Shown piece by piece: positions 37,593 through 47,446 of a stretch of 64,000 bases of DNA. The notes below the pieces were generated by a model that searched no databases, was not told where the DNA came from, and saw nothing but the letters and a program-made list of their open reading frames with translations. Location of the stretch: the NCBI RefSeq assembly GCF_001641755.2, contig NZ_LRFG02000003.1:1-64000 (forward strand). The letters run 5' to 3'. The position numbers and the translations under genes are program-made. The stretch's first letter is position 1. Each line of letters starts with the position of its first letter. Source of the DNA: Microbulbifer flavimaris. GTDB lineage: Bacteria; Pseudomonadota; Gammaproteobacteria; Pseudomonadales; Cellvibrionaceae.

Positions 37593-38638
37593 TGGCCTAC
37601 CTCCGCCGGGCGGAAGGCACTGGTGAATGCAGCGAGATCCTTGATCTTCTCCGCCGCCAGTCCGCTGGCAATCGCATCCTGGGCCATGGCCACGCCCTGC
37701 TCCGCCGAGTCAGCCACACCACTGACATAAATCGCCAACCCCGCATTCAGGGCAATCAGGTCCGCGGCCTTACCCGCAATCTCGGACTCCTGTTTGCCGA
37801 GGGCATCCAGGATCAGCGTCAGCGACTGTTCTGCACTGTCGACGCCCAGGCCCTCGAGGCTGGAGCGCTCGACTCCGAAATCCTCCGGGCGCAGGGTCCG
37901 CTCGCGCAACACACCATCTTTCAGCTCAACCGCATAGGTGTCGCCCGCCAGGCTCATTTCGTCGAGACCGTCTTCGCTATGGATGACCAGCACGTGTTCG
38001 GAGCCCAGTGTCTGCAGTACTTCCGCCAGCATGCGGCAGTAGGCGCGGTCATAGACACCAACAACCTGACGCTTCACCCCGGCGGGATTGGTCAACGGAC
38101 CGAGCAAGTTGAAAATCGTGCGCATGCCAAGCGCCCGGCGCGGTGCTACCGCGTGGCGCACCGCGCGGTGGAAGGTGGGCGCAAACATAAAGCCGACACC
38201 GATTGTATCGATACAGCGCGCTACCTGTTCGGCGTTCAGTTCCAGGTAAATACCGGCACGCTCCAGCAGGTCGGCAGCACCACTGCTGGAGGAAACAGAG
38301 CGGTTGCCATGCTTGGCAACATGGGCACCGGCAGCAGCCGCCACAAAACTGGCGGCACTGGAGACGTTGAACAGGTTGGCTCCATCACCGCCGGTACCGA
38401 CGATGTCCACAGCATCCTGATGCTGCAACGGGACTTTGGTGGCCAGCTCGCGCATGGTTTCAACCGCGCCGGTAATCTCGTCCACGGTCTCTCCACGGAT
38501 GCGCAGTGCGACCAGCAGCCCGGCGATCTGCGCCGGCTCTGCCTCGCCTCGCATAATCTGGCCCATGACCTCGCGCATTTCCGCGCGGCTGAGGTGCTCA
38601 TTGTCCACCAGTTTGGCGGTGGCTTCCTGAATCAGCAT
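37589..38638 (-). CDS. trpD: anthranilate phosphoribosyltransferase
   Basis: Transfers the phosphoribosyl group of PRPP to anthranilate. The 349-residue product shows the PRPP/Mg signature [20 protein letters not shown] (about 74-93), [18 protein letters not shown] (about 106-123), [12 protein letters not shown] and [12 protein letters not shown]. The start is the ATG at 38638, with GGGGAGGGG immediately upstream. The frame runs on upstream into trpG but without homology. It is translationally coupled to trpC by a 4-bp overlap, and trpG precedes it by 43 bp. Confidence 0.97.
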   Translation of the reverse strand: MLIQEATAKLVDNEHLSRAEMREVMGQIMRGEAEPAQIAGLLVALRIRGETVDEITGAVETMRELATKVPLQHQDAVDIVGTGGDGANLFNVSSAASFVAAAAGAHVAKHGNRSVSSSSGAADLLERAGIYLELNAEQVARCIDTIGVGFMFAPTFHRAVRHAVAPRRALGMRTIFNLLGPLTNPAGVKRQVVGVYDRAYCRMLAEVLQTLGSEHVLVIHSEDGLDEMSLAGDTYAVELKDGVLRERTLRPEDFGVERSSLEGLGVDSAEQSLTLILDALGKQESEIAGKAADLIALNAGLAIYVSGVADSAEQGVAMAQDAIASGLAAEKIKDLAAFTSAFRPAEVGQ

Positions 38639-38681
38639 ACCCCTCCCCTTTTCTATTTTTGATGAAAGACCAAGGGCCTGA

Positions 38682-39260
38682 TCAGGCCTCGAGGAAATTG
38701 CGCAGCATGTCGTGCCCGTGCTGCGTGAGGATGGACTCGGGGTGAAACTGCACCCCTTCCACGGCCAGCTCGCGGTGACGCAGCCCCATAATTTCGTCGA
38801 TCTCACCGTCCTCGGTCTCGGTCCAGGCAGTTACCTCGAGGCAATCGGGCAGGCTGCCCTTCTCCACTACCAGAGAGTGGTAACGGGTGGCCTCGAACGG
38901 ATTCGACAGGTTGTGAAACACCCCCAGGTTGTTGTGCACGATCGGAGATGTCTTGCCATGCATCACCTTGCCCGCGCGCACGACGCGGCCACCGAAGACC
39001 TGACCGATGCTCTGGTGGCCGAGACAGATACCGAGTATCGGGGTTTGCCCGGCATAACGGCGGATGGTGTCGAGTGAGATCCCGGCCTCATTGGGCGTAC
39101 AGGGTCCGGGGGAAATAACGATCTTCTCCGGCGCCATCGTCTCGATATCAGCCACCGAGATCTCGTCGTTGCGCTTCACCACAACATCCGCACCCAGTTC
39201 CGCCATGTACTGCACCACGTTCCAGGTAAAGGAATCGTAGTTATCGATCATCAGAATCAT
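38682..39260 (-). CDS. trpG: anthranilate synthase component II (glutamine amidotransferase)
   Basis: Supplies ammonia from glutamine to TrpE. In some bacteria it also serves p-aminobenzoate synthase. The 192-residue class I amidotransferase has [16 protein letters not shown] at the N-terminus, [11 protein letters not shown] (about 50-60, oxyanion loop), the nucleophile Cys79 in GICLGHQ, and the His-Glu pair in VQFHPES (about 171-177). Its start overlaps the stop of the ion-channel gene by 4 bp, so it is translationally coupled to that gene rather than directly to trpE. Confidence 0.96.
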   Translation of the reverse strand: MILMIDNYDSFTWNVVQYMAELGADVVVKRNDEISVADIETMAPEKIVISPGPCTPNEAGISLDTIRRYAGQTPILGICLGHQSIGQVFGGRVVRAGKVMHGKTSPIVHNNLGVFHNLSNPFEATRYHSLVVEKGSLPDCLEVTAWTETEDGEIDEIMGLRHRELAVEGVQFHPESILTQHGHDMLRNFLEA

Positions 39261-40129
39261 GGCGCGGATCCTCCGGGTGTTCTATCGGCCGATGGGGCCG
39301 GTACGTCTTGCATACGCTTCTGCAGGCGCGCCAGCGCCTCTTGCGTGGCGCGCAACTCGCGCAGAATTTCAGTCTGGCTCGGCGGCAGCTGCAGCTCATC
39401 CAGCCGGCGCAGCTTGGCCTCCTCCAGGTTGTTCAGGACCACCCCGATAAACAGGTTGATCATCACGAAGGCCCCCATGACCACAAAGCTGACAAAGTAC
39501 ACCCAGGCCCAGGGCATGGCCTCCATGGCGGTGTACATGATGTCTGTCCAGTCCTCAAAGGTGACAATCCGGAACAGGCTCAGCAGGGCGATGGGCAGGC
39601 TTCGCCAGTGCGTCGGGTCGATCTCATGGAAGAGAAAATATCCAGCGACACCGTATATATAAAAGATGATCCCCATCAGCAGCGCAATGTGGAACATGCT
39701 GGGCAGGCTTCGCAGCAGCGTATCCACCAGCAGGCGCAGCTCCGGGAAAGCGGAGACCAGGCGCAATACCCGCAGTACCCGCACGAGTCGCGCCAGTGTG
39801 GCCAGTGGTCCCGCAGCGGGAATCAGGCTCAGGGCGATAATGGAAAAGTCGAAGCAATTCCAGCCGCTGGCGAAGTAGCGCCAGGGGCGGTTGCCGTGCG
39901 CCGCCATCTTCACCAGTGCTTCGACCACAAAGGCGGCGAGAATCAGCTGGTTGATGCCGTGCAGCATTGACCCGAAACGCTCGGTAATCCAGGCCGATGT
40001 CTCCAGGCCCACGGCGACGCCGTTCAAAATGATCAGCCCGATAATGACCTGGTTAAACAGGGGTGCCGCAACAATCCGCCGACAGACTTCAGCCACCGGC
40101 AACGGGGGTCGCGCCGACACTTCACTCAT
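39257..40129 (-). CDS. voltage-gated-type cation channel subunit embedded in the trp operon
   Basis: A single-domain six-helix channel (290 residues) of the bacterial NaChBac/Nav superfamily; a tetramer would form the pore. Helices S1-S3 span about 25-105. The S4 sensor has Arg at 114, 117, 120 and 123 (every third residue). S5, the pore loop and S6 follow at about 145-240. The selectivity filter reads TFEDWTD (190-196), against TLESWSM in typical Na channels. Asp at the second and last positions resembles Ca-selective filters. The C-terminus is a predicted coiled coil (about 245-275). The start lies 8 bp inside trpE, and the stop overlaps trpG by 4 bp. Confidence 0.9.
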   Translation of the reverse strand: MSEVSARPPLPVAEVCRRIVAAPLFNQVIIGLIILNGVAVGLETSAWITERFGSMLHGINQLILAAFVVEALVKMAAHGNRPWRYFASGWNCFDFSIIALSLIPAAGPLATLARLVRVLRVLRLVSAFPELRLLVDTLLRSLPSMFHIALLMGIIFYIYGVAGYFLFHEIDPTHWRSLPIALLSLFRIVTFEDWTDIMYTAMEAMPWAWVYFVSFVVMGAFVMINLFIGVVLNNLEEAKLRRLDELQLPPSQTEILRELRATQEALARLQKRMQDVPAPSADRTPGGSAP

Positions 40130-41633
40130 GATGCTCTACCTCAACCTGGCCATTTCTGGTGCTGCCCGCCGTCGCCATCGCCGTGGCCCGGAAAAGGGCG
40201 CGGGCCTTGTTCATAGTCTCATCCCACTCCGCCTGGGGATCTGAGTCTGCCACCAGGCCAGCGCCGGCCTGGATAAAGACACGGCCGCCCTTGATCACCG
40301 CTGTGCGGATGGCAATGGCCGTATCCATGTTGCCGTTCCAGGCCAGGTAGCCCACGGCGCCGCCATAGATTCCCCGCTTCTCGGGCTCCAATTCGTCGAT
40401 GATCTCCATCGCGCGGATTTTGGGGGCACCTGACAGGGTGCCTGCCGGCAGTGCCGCGCGCAGGGCATCGATACCGCTCAGTCCCGCCTGCAGACGGCCG
40501 GTGACATTGGAAGTGATATGCATGACGTGGGAGTAACGCTCAACCACCATCTGCTCGGTGACCTTCACACTCCCGGTCTCAGCCACACGACCCACATCGT
40601 TGCGGCCCAAATCGATCAGCATCAGGTGTTCGGCAATCTCCTTGGGATCGGCGAGCAGCTCCTGCTCCAGCGCCTCGTCCTCCGCCTCGGTAGCGCCGCG
40701 TCGGCGGGTACCGGCCAGCGGACGCACGGTCATATCGCCCTCTTCCAGGTGCACGAGAATTTCCGGGCTGGAGCCCACCACCTGATGGTCGCCAAGATCG
40801 AGGAAATACATATAGGGAGAGGGATTGAGACTGCGCAGGGCCCGATACAGATTCAGCGGAGGTGCGGAGAATGGCGCGGACAGCCGCTGCGAGGGCACCA
40901 CCTGCATCACATCACCGGCAAGGATGTACTCCTTGACCTTGTCGACGCCGCGCTTGAAGTCGCTCTCGCCGAAATGGGACTGGAAAGCGGCCTCGTCCAG
41001 GCCGGCGCCGTCCAGATCCAGCGGCACCGTATCCGGCAGCGGCTGCGCCAGCTTCTCGACCAGTCCGTCAAGCCGCTGCTGGGCGCGCTCGAAATCCCCT
41101 TCCTGCTGCGGGTTTGCGTGAACGATGAAAATCACCGCGCCGGCCAGGTTGTCGAACACCACCAGCTCGTCGCTGACCATCAACAGGATATCCGGGTTGC
41201 CGAGGGTATCCGGCGGCGCCGTCTCAGCAAGTCGCGGCTCGATGTAGCGCACGCAGTCGTAGCCAAAATAGCCCACCAGTCCGCCATTGAACCGTGGCAG
41301 TCCCTCGATCTCCGGCACCCGGTAGCGCTGCTGGAAAGCCTCGACAAAAGCCAGCGGGTCCGGACTCTCATGCTGCTCCGTCACCTGGCCATCGGTCTCC
41401 ACTGTCACCTGATGGCCGTGGACTTTGAGCAGTGTGCGGGCTGGCAGGCCGATGATGGAGTAACGACCCCACTTCTCACCGCCCTGCACGGATTCCAGCA
41501 GGTAGCTGTGACGGCCCGCGGCCAGTTTCAGATAGGTGGAGAGAGGGGTTTCAATATCTGCCAGCACACGGCGTACCAGGGGAATACGGTTGTATCCCGC
41601 GGACGCAAATTGGCTGTATTCGCTGGGTGTCAT
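40122..41633 (-). CDS. trpE: anthranilate synthase component I
   Basis: Converts chorismate and ammonia to anthranilate. The 503-residue protein has the tryptophan feedback site [17 protein letters not shown] (LLES motif, about 43-59), as in allosteric TrpE. The chorismate-binding core contains [25 protein letters not shown] (about 325-335), [13 protein letters not shown] (about 362-374) and [18 protein letters not shown] (about 415-432). It heads the trp gene run. The 266 bp upstream, toward rpe, show a weak promoter candidate but no Trp-rich leader peptide. The pseudomonad gph gene, expected between rpe and trpE, is absent. Confidence 0.97.
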   Translation of the reverse strand: MTPSEYSQFASAGYNRIPLVRRVLADIETPLSTYLKLAAGRHSYLLESVQGGEKWGRYSIIGLPARTLLKVHGHQVTVETDGQVTEQHESPDPLAFVEAFQQRYRVPEIEGLPRFNGGLVGYFGYDCVRYIEPRLAETAPPDTLGNPDILLMVSDELVVFDNLAGAVIFIVHANPQQEGDFERAQQRLDGLVEKLAQPLPDTVPLDLDGAGLDEAAFQSHFGESDFKRGVDKVKEYILAGDVMQVVPSQRLSAPFSAPPLNLYRALRSLNPSPYMYFLDLGDHQVVGSSPEILVHLEEGDMTVRPLAGTRRRGATEAEDEALEQELLADPKEIAEHLMLIDLGRNDVGRVAETGSVKVTEQMVVERYSHVMHITSNVTGRLQAGLSGIDALRAALPAGTLSGAPKIRAMEIIDELEPEKRGIYGGAVGYLAWNGNMDTAIAIRTAVIKGGRVFIQAGAGLVADSDPQAEWDETMNKARALFRATAMATAGSTRNGQVEVEHHE

Positions 41634-41899
41634 GGCGACTCCGGGTGCTCTGCTGGTTTTACCGAAGTAATTACCTGGGGTATCGGCAACTCGGGCGGCT
41701 GCAACAGGCTCCGCCCACAGGGAAAGGGGCTCGCTACGCTTGTGCGGGCCTCAGCGGGTCAGTGGCGCCATCGCCAGCTGCTGATGTGGGGGACGAGTGG
41801 ATTCACGGGACTGCCTCGTTTTACGAGCCGCCAAGTTTACAAAGCCAGCCCCGGGTGGACAAGCGCCGGCCTGTCACCGGCATGGCATAGGACAAAAAA
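41634..41899 (-). other. intergenic region upstream of trpE
   Basis: No credible gene is present in these 266 bases. On the minus strand TTGTCC (41857-41862) and TAAACT (41834-41839) are 17 bp apart and could be a weak sigma-70 promoter about 200 bp before trpE. A small CTCGT/ACGAG hairpin lies at 41816-41828. I found no leader peptide rich in Trp codons and no terminator/antiterminator pair, so classical attenuation is not supported. Confidence 0.35.
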
Positions 41900-42565
41900 C
41901 TAATTTTTCAGCGCCGAACGCATGGCGGTGATCGCTTCTGCGTAGTCATCCGCATTAAAGATGGCGGAGCCGGCAACAAAGGTATCGGCACCGGCAGCGG
42001 CAATCTCGGCAATATTGTCCCGGGTCACACCACCGTCGATCTCGAGACGGATATCCAGTCCGGAGTCGTCGATCAGTTTGCGCGCTTCGCGCAACTTGCA
42101 CAGCGTTGCCGGGATAAACTTCTGCCCTCCAAAGCCGGGATTGACGGACATCAGCAGCAACATGTCCAGCTTGTCCACTACATAGCGGACGGAATCCAAT
42201 CCTGTTGCCGGGTTGAGCACCAAACCCGCCTTGCAGCCGAGGCTTTGGATCAGCTGCAGGGAACGATCCACGTGGCGGGAAGCTTCCGGGTGGAAGGTGA
42301 TATAGGTGGCGCCGGCATCGGCGAACATGCGGATCATGTCGTCCACCGGCTCCACCATCAGGTGCACGTCGATCGGGGCCTCGACGCCGTGTTTGCGCAG
42401 GGCCTGACAGACCATCGGGCCGATGGTCAGGTTGGGGACGTAGTGATTGTCCATCACATCGAAATGCACCCAGTCAGCGCCGGCTTCCAGCACCGCGTCC
42501 ACCTCCTCACCCAGGCGGGCGAAATCAGCGGAGAGAATCGAGGGGGCAATCTTGAAATCTGTCAT
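41900..42565 (-). CDS. rpe: ribulose-phosphate 3-epimerase
   Basis: Interconverts ribulose-5-phosphate and xylulose-5-phosphate in the pentose phosphate and Calvin-type routes. The 221-residue TIM barrel has [16 protein letters not shown] (about 7-22), [17 protein letters not shown] (about 34-50, metal His and catalytic Asp), [13 protein letters not shown] (about 66-78), [16 protein letters not shown] (about 136-151) and [12 protein letters not shown] (about 172-183, second catalytic Asp). It is upstream of trpE on the same strand, as in many gammaproteobacteria. Confidence 0.97.
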   Translation of the reverse strand: MTDFKIAPSILSADFARLGEEVDAVLEAGADWVHFDVMDNHYVPNLTIGPMVCQALRKHGVEAPIDVHLMVEPVDDMIRMFADAGATYITFHPEASRHVDRSLQLIQSLGCKAGLVLNPATGLDSVRYVVDKLDMLLLMSVNPGFGGQKFIPATLCKLREARKLIDDSGLDIRLEIDGGVTRDNIAEIAAAGADTFVAGSAIFNADDYAEAITAMRSALKN

Positions 42566-42637
42566 GTGCAGTCTTCCCAGTGCGTTTGGCCCGGTACTGT
42601 GGGCGTGAAAGCGGGAGTGTACCGGAAAGGGGCTGCG

Positions 42638-43342
42638 TCAGGCGACGCTGCCGCGCAGGCGTGCATCGAGCCGCTGCAAGCGTTCGGGGGTGCCAACGTC
42701 GCACCAATCGCCCTCAAACAGCTCCGCCTGAAGCCGGCCCTCGTTGTAGACGAAAATCTCACCGAGGCCGAAACAGGGGCGCATCTTGGGGTAGTCAGTC
42801 AGCATCTCCGGTCGCAGCCAGCTGATACCGGAAAATGTATAGCGGGGTTTGGTGGTGCCGGACAGCAGACCGCCGTCGATACCAAAATCCCCCTCGGGGT
42901 TATGGGGCGGGTTCGGCACCATCAGCAGTCGCCCCGGGCAAGCCTCGGGAAGCGGCTTCTGGAGCCAGCTGGAGAGATCGAAATCGCACCAGACATCGCC
43001 ATTGACCACCAGAAACGGCTCACTCCCCAGCAGTGGCAACGCCTTGATGATGCCGCCGGCAGTTTCAAGCGGCTCCACTTCGACGGAATACTGGATATCC
43101 AGCCCCCAGCGCTCACCGCTGCCCAGCCGCGCGCGAATCTTCTCTCCCAGGTGCCCCAGGTTGATCACTACCCGGCGCACCCCGATTGCCACGAGCCGCT
43201 CCAGGGCATGCTCGATCAGGGGCTTGCCCGCTACCTGCAGCAGCGGCTTTGGCGTCTGGTCGGTGAGTGGTCGCATGCGCTTGCCGAAGCCGGCCGCCAG
43301 CACCATCGCCGTGGGAATCTGTGTCTTGTCTGTTGCGGTCAT
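42638..43342 (-). CDS. murU: N-acetylmuramate alpha-1-phosphate uridylyltransferase
   Basis: MurU makes UDP-MurNAc from MurNAc-1-phosphate, bypassing MurA/MurB and giving intrinsic fosfomycin tolerance in pseudomonads. The 234-residue nucleotidyltransferase has AMVLAAGFGKRMRPLTDQTP (about 12-31, NTP-binding loop), KPLLQVAGKPLIEH, VVNGDVWCDFDL (about 119-130, metal Asp) and DVGTPERL at the end. It overlaps the upstream amgK by 4 bp (ATGA). With anmK at 3413-4522, most of the anabolic MurNAc recycling path is encoded here. Confidence 0.93.
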   Translation of the reverse strand: MTATDKTQIPTAMVLAAGFGKRMRPLTDQTPKPLLQVAGKPLIEHALERLVAIGVRRVVINLGHLGEKIRARLGSGERWGLDIQYSVEVEPLETAGGIIKALPLLGSEPFLVVNGDVWCDFDLSSWLQKPLPEACPGRLLMVPNPPHNPEGDFGIDGGLLSGTTKPRYTFSGISWLRPEMLTDYPKMRPCFGLGEIFVYNEGRLQAELFEGDWCDVGTPERLQRLDARLRGSVA

Positions 43343-44418
43343 TGAGGCATTCTTTGCAGTGAAGCGCCCGGTTCTCCCGCAGTACGGTAATCCCGGTACC
43401 AGCTCTGCCGCTCGATCAACGGCAGTAAAGCCTCACGGAACCAGTCCGCGAAGGGCGCCATCTCGGGGTAGCGTGCAGCCACCTCCAGGGTATAGCGGAT
43501 CACCAGGGGCAAGTCCGGCAGGTAGCCCGGCTTGCGATCCCTCAACCACAGGCGCGGGAAGAGCCCCAGCACCTTGATATGGCGCTGCAGGCCCATCCAG
43601 TCGAACCAGCGCAGAAATGTCTTTTCGTCCAGTGAGGAGAGGATGCCCGCGGACTCGGCGGTGGTGGCGTAGCAGAGCGCCCAGCGCTCCACCTGTTCCC
43701 GAGGCCAGCGGATATAGCAGTCTCTCAACAGGGAAACCAGGTCATAGGTCACCGGCCCCCAGACCGCATCCTGGAAGTCCACCACTCCGGGCCGTTCGCC
43801 ATCCCGCAGCATCAGGTTGCGGCTGTGGTAGTCCCTGTGCACCAAAACCTGCGGCTGCTCGGCAGCGTTATCCAGCAGCAGGGCGAACGTTCGCTCCAGC
43901 AGCGCGGCCTCCTCGTCACTCAGGGAGTAGCCGAGCATCTGCCCGGCGAGCCATTCCGGCAGGATACGCATCTCGGTCAACAGTAGCTCGCGGCTGTACT
44001 GAGGAAACAGATCACCGCAAGGGGGAATCTGCTGCAGGCAGAGCAGCTCGTTCATGACCTCGCCGTAAAGCCCTTCCACGCTGTCTTCATCCAGCTCGCT
44101 GAGCAACTGGCAGTCGCCCAGATCCTCGAGCAACATAAAACCGTGCTCGACGTCGGCCTGGGTGACCATCGGCGTGTGAATGCCATGACGACGGAGGTAA
44201 TCGGCGACGGCCACAAAACGGGCGGGATTGGTGCGCTCTGGCGGGGAATCCACCGCAATCAGGCTCGGTACCGTGAGGGTGCGGAAATATCGGCGAAAGC
44301 CGGCATCGCCGGCCAGAGGCTGCAGCGTCAGGCTGTCGCCGGCCTCCAGAGCGCGCCCGGCCCAGCCGCGCAACGCATCGCGCCGCTGATCCACTGCATC
44401 TGTCGAACGCTCACTCAT
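43339..44418 (-). CDS. amgK: N-acetylmuramate/N-acetylglucosamine anomeric kinase
   Basis: Phosphorylates MurNAc (and GlcNAc) at C1 with ATP. The 359-residue protein belongs to the aminoglycoside phosphotransferase fold. Its catalytic loop is LVHRDYHSRNLML (about 208-220, with Asp and Asn), and the metal motif is GVVDFQDAVWGPVTYDL (about 226-242). RYFRTL and LLEDLGDCQLL mark the N-lobe. Coupling to murU by a 4-bp overlap and divergence from lptD match the pseudomonad arrangement, which supports AmgK over a resistance enzyme. Confidence 0.93.
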   Translation of the reverse strand: MSERSTDAVDQRRDALRGWAGRALEAGDSLTLQPLAGDAGFRRYFRTLTVPSLIAVDSPPERTNPARFVAVADYLRRHGIHTPMVTQADVEHGFMLLEDLGDCQLLSELDEDSVEGLYGEVMNELLCLQQIPPCGDLFPQYSRELLLTEMRILPEWLAGQMLGYSLSDEEAALLERTFALLLDNAAEQPQVLVHRDYHSRNLMLRDGERPGVVDFQDAVWGPVTYDLVSLLRDCYIRWPREQVERWALCYATTAESAGILSSLDEKTFLRWFDWMGLQRHIKVLGLFPRLWLRDRKPGYLPDLPLVIRYTLEVAARYPEMAPFADWFREALLPLIERQSWYRDYRTAGEPGASLQRMPQ

Positions 44419-44815
44419 GAGCCACTGCTACTCCAACTGTTCCGGGCCGCATTGTAACGGGGCATAACACCCCGTCCAGCAAAAGCCCCCATTTCGCCAT
44501 ATCCGTAGCCGGCGCGTCTACTGCCGTGTTGGACCACCGAAGAGACCGGGAAGTTGCGCAGCATAGCAAACGCGCCATTCCTCCCCTCCGTCCATTGGCC
44601 ACGACTACCCATCCGTGCACAACGGCCGGCCTTTCAGTTTAGCCTTACTCGCTCAGTTCTGGGGTCCATGGGCCCCGGCACTCCGCACAGTGTTAACGGT
44701 GTCTACATTCAAGTAGAATCCCGGGCTGATTTTGGCGCACCTCTGGTTAGCAATAGGTAGACGGCGCTCCCCCCCTCAGGAAGAAACACAAACGAAAGTC
44801 GGAACCAATCACCCG
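44419..44815. other. divergent intergenic region between amgK and lptD
   Basis: I see no convincing gene in these 397 bases. TAGAAT at 44714-44719 is a plausible -10 box for lptD but has a poor -35 (TGTTAA at 17 bp). The lptD frame is open back to a TTG at 44732, but the signal peptide begins at ATG 44816. The segment may carry envelope-stress control of lptD-surA; no sigma-E-type -35 (GAACTT) was found. Confidence 0.35.
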
Positions 44816-47446
44816 ATGCTGGATTTCCCCCGCTGGCAACGCCTGGCCATGGCGATTGCGCAGATTTCCCGCCCGCGCAGGCTGGGCCTCGGCACCCTCG
44901 GTGCAGTCGGCTTTGCCGTCGCGGGCCCCCTGTGGGCGGAAACTGCCGATCCGCAGGAGGGGCAGGCGGACCTGACGCCTCCACAGCAGGCGGAAGAAGC
45001 CGCGCTCGACTACAACCCCTACATCTATCTCGACTGGCTGCCCGCCTGGCAGCTGCCGCCACATATGCAGCCGGCTCAGGCGACTGCGTGCAGCGGGGCT
45101 TTTGTAGCTCCGCCGCGGGATTACCGGGATGCGGACCTGACACCGGAGATGGCTCCCCTGCGCGCGACCGCAGATTCCTCCGAATGGCTGGACGACGGCA
45201 CCGCGCGGCTGCGGGGCAATGTGCATGTCACTCAGGGTTATCGCCAGCTGTTTGCCGATCAGGTGGACGTGAATCGCAACGAAAGCACTGCCACGCTGCG
45301 CGGAGCCATCGAAATGCGCGAGCCGAGCCTGCTGGTACGCGGCCGTTCGGCAGAGATACAGACCGATAGTCAGGCGGCGCAGATCGAAGATGCGACCTAC
45401 GTCATTCACAATGAGTTCGTGCACGGCAGCGCCAGCTTCGCCTCCCGGGAGGCCAGCGGCGAGCTGATACTCACCGATGGCAATTACACCCGCTGCGAGC
45501 CGGGCAACGTTGTCTGGCAGATGCGCGGCGGGGAAATCCACATCGATAACGTGGAGCGGCAGGGTGTGGCGCGCAATGTACGCCTGGAGATTCTGGACGT
45601 GCCGCTGTTCTATTTCCCCTACCTGCGCTTCCCCGTGGGCACAGACCGCCTGTCCGGACTGTTATTCCCCAGCATCAGCAACAGTGACGAGAATGGCTGG
45701 GACGTCGCTGTTCCCTATTACTGGAACATCGCTCCGCAAATGGACGCCACCATCGTACCGCGCTATATCCAGTACCGCGGTACCGGTGCCGAAGTGGAAG
45801 TGCGCCACCTGAGCCAGCTGTTCAACACCGAACTGCGCGCAGCCGGCCTGCCCGACGACAAGGGCGGTGACGACGAGGATGCGGAGGATCTGATTCGCCA
45901 GGGCTTCCCCGAAGATCTGGTACTGCCGGCCAAGGGTGAGGACCGCTGGCTGATCAATTTTGAACAACAGGGCACAGCGGGCACTTTCTGGCGCACCAAT
46001 GTCGACTATGCCAAGGTCAGCGACCCGGACTATTTTCGCGATCTGGACACCGCCAATCTCAGTGTCGCCGCGGAGACAAGCCTGAACCAGCGCGCCGAAG
46101 CCAGCCTGTTCAATGAGAACTGGACCGCAACCCTGCGCGCGCAGGACTACCAGCAGCTGGTCAAGGACCGCTTCGATACCTATCGCCAGCTGCCGCGACT
46201 GGATATCGACGGCAACTACCGCTGGGGCGACTGGGCTCTGGGCCTGGAACACGAGATCACCCGCTGGGACCACGACGACGAACAGACCATCCGCTTTATT
46301 GCCGATGTCGGCGATCCGGACAGTGTCACCGAGCTCAGCCGCAATTTCGTCAACGCCGACCGCGTGCGCCTCGATTATGAACTGGAGTGGGATAAGCAGT
46401 GGCTGTGGGGGTATTTCACCCCGGGCATTGCCGGCCGCTACCTGGGTTACCAGGTCGATGAGCAGTTCCTGAACCCGGAAGCCAGCGACTCCCCCGAGGC
46501 CTCGGCCGGGCAGTTTACCCTGGACAGCGGACTCTTTTTTGAGCGGGACGCCAGTGCGTTTGGTTATAACCTGGTGCAGACCCTGGAGCCGCGGTTTTTC
46601 ACCCTGGTGAGCTCAAAGGCCGACCAGAGCGACTTTATCGACGTCAGCACCAGCCCTGCGGACGGCGGCAACGACCTGCTGTTTGACACGTCACTGTTTA
46701 CCTTCAGTTATGACCAGCTGTTCCGCGACAGCCGCTTCACCGGCAACGACCGCATCGATGATGCGGACCGGGTGGCCCTGGGCCTGACCACCCGCATCCT
46801 TGATCCGGTCAGCGGCCGCGACCTGTTTGCCCTCAGCGGCGGGCAGATCTTCTATCTCGAGGACCGCGAGACCACTCTGCGCGGTATTGTTGAGGACGCT
46901 CCCCGCTCCGAGTTCGCGGCGCGCCTGGAGAGCCGTCCGATTCAGTCGATGCGGATCAGCAGCGAGCTGATTTACGATGATGACGAGGGAGACCTCAACC
47001 GCGGCAACTTCAGCCTGCGCTACCTTGACGATGACTTCCGCCTGTTCAACCTGGGCTATCGCTATCTGCGTCGCGACGAGGTGCTGGATATCGACGGCGA
47101 CCTGATCCGCGGCTCCATCGAGCAGGTGGATGCCTCCATGGTACTGCCAGTATCCCCGACTACGGCGATACTGGCGCGCGCCAATTACGATATCACCTTC
47201 GATCGGGAACTGGAGTACGTGGCCGGCGTCGAATATGACAGCTGCTGTTATATGGTGCGATTGGCCTGGCGCCGTACTCTGGACAATGACCTGGCAGACG
47301 TGGTTTCCCCGGAAGAGCTTGAGTTTGATGAGGGTATTTACATAGAGTTCCAGCTCAAGGGGCTCGCCAGTCTTGGCACCACGGTGACCCGGATGCTCAG
47401 CCAGGGCATCCCCAATTTCGAACAGAGAGAACAACTGAAACAGTGA
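44816..47446 (+). CDS. lptD: LPS-assembly outer-membrane protein LptD
   Basis: The outer-membrane beta-barrel that, with LptE, inserts lipopolysaccharide in the outer leaflet. The 876-residue precursor has a signal peptide (about 1-42) and an OstA/LptA-like N-terminal jellyroll (about 120-250, with TARLRGNVHVTQGYRQLFAD). The large barrel follows (about 260-860). Conserved cysteines occur in the N-terminal part (ATACSGAF, YTRCEPG) and as a CC pair near the C-terminus (YDSCCYMVRLAW), matching the disulfides that LptD needs. Its stop overlaps the surA start by one base (TGATG), so lptD-surA-pdxA are coupled. Confidence 0.95.
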   Translation: MLDFPRWQRLAMAIAQISRPRRLGLGTLGAVGFAVAGPLWAETADPQEGQADLTPPQQAEEAALDYNPYIYLDWLPAWQLPPHMQPAQATACSGAFVAPPRDYRDADLTPEMAPLRATADSSEWLDDGTARLRGNVHVTQGYRQLFADQVDVNRNESTATLRGAIEMREPSLLVRGRSAEIQTDSQAAQIEDATYVIHNEFVHGSASFASREASGELILTDGNYTRCEPGNVVWQMRGGEIHIDNVERQGVARNVRLEILDVPLFYFPYLRFPVGTDRLSGLLFPSISNSDENGWDVAVPYYWNIAPQMDATIVPRYIQYRGTGAEVEVRHLSQLFNTELRAAGLPDDKGGDDEDAEDLIRQGFPEDLVLPAKGEDRWLINFEQQGTAGTFWRTNVDYAKVSDPDYFRDLDTANLSVAAETSLNQRAEASLFNENWTATLRAQDYQQLVKDRFDTYRQLPRLDIDGNYRWGDWALGLEHEITRWDHDDEQTIRFIADVGDPDSVTELSRNFVNADRVRLDYELEWDKQWLWGYFTPGIAGRYLGYQVDEQFLNPEASDSPEASAGQFTLDSGLFFERDASAFGYNLVQTLEPRFFTLVSSKADQSDFIDVSTSPADGGNDLLFDTSLFTFSYDQLFRDSRFTGNDRIDDADRVALGLTTRILDPVSGRDLFALSGGQIFYLEDRETTLRGIVEDAPRSEFAARLESRPIQSMRISSELIYDDDEGDLNRGNFSLRYLDDDFRLFNLGYRYLRRDEVLDIDGDLIRGSIEQVDASMVLPVSPTTAILARANYDITFDRELEYVAGVEYDSCCYMVRLAWRRTLDNDLADVVSPEELEFDEGIYIEFQLKGLASLGTTVTRMLSQGIPNFEQREQLKQ

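Noticed and set aside
41816-41828. CTCGT-AAA-ACGAG hairpin as a trp attenuator
   Set aside because: The stem is only 5 bp with no U-tract, and no Trp-codon-rich leader peptide is present between rpe and trpE.
40518-41903. 461-residue open frame on the plus strand
   Set aside because: It is antisense to trpE, with no ribosome site or recognisable motif.
43339-44418. Aminoglycoside resistance phosphotransferase
   Set aside because: The fold is shared, but overlap with murU and divergence from lptD identify it as the cell-wall recycling kinase AmgK.
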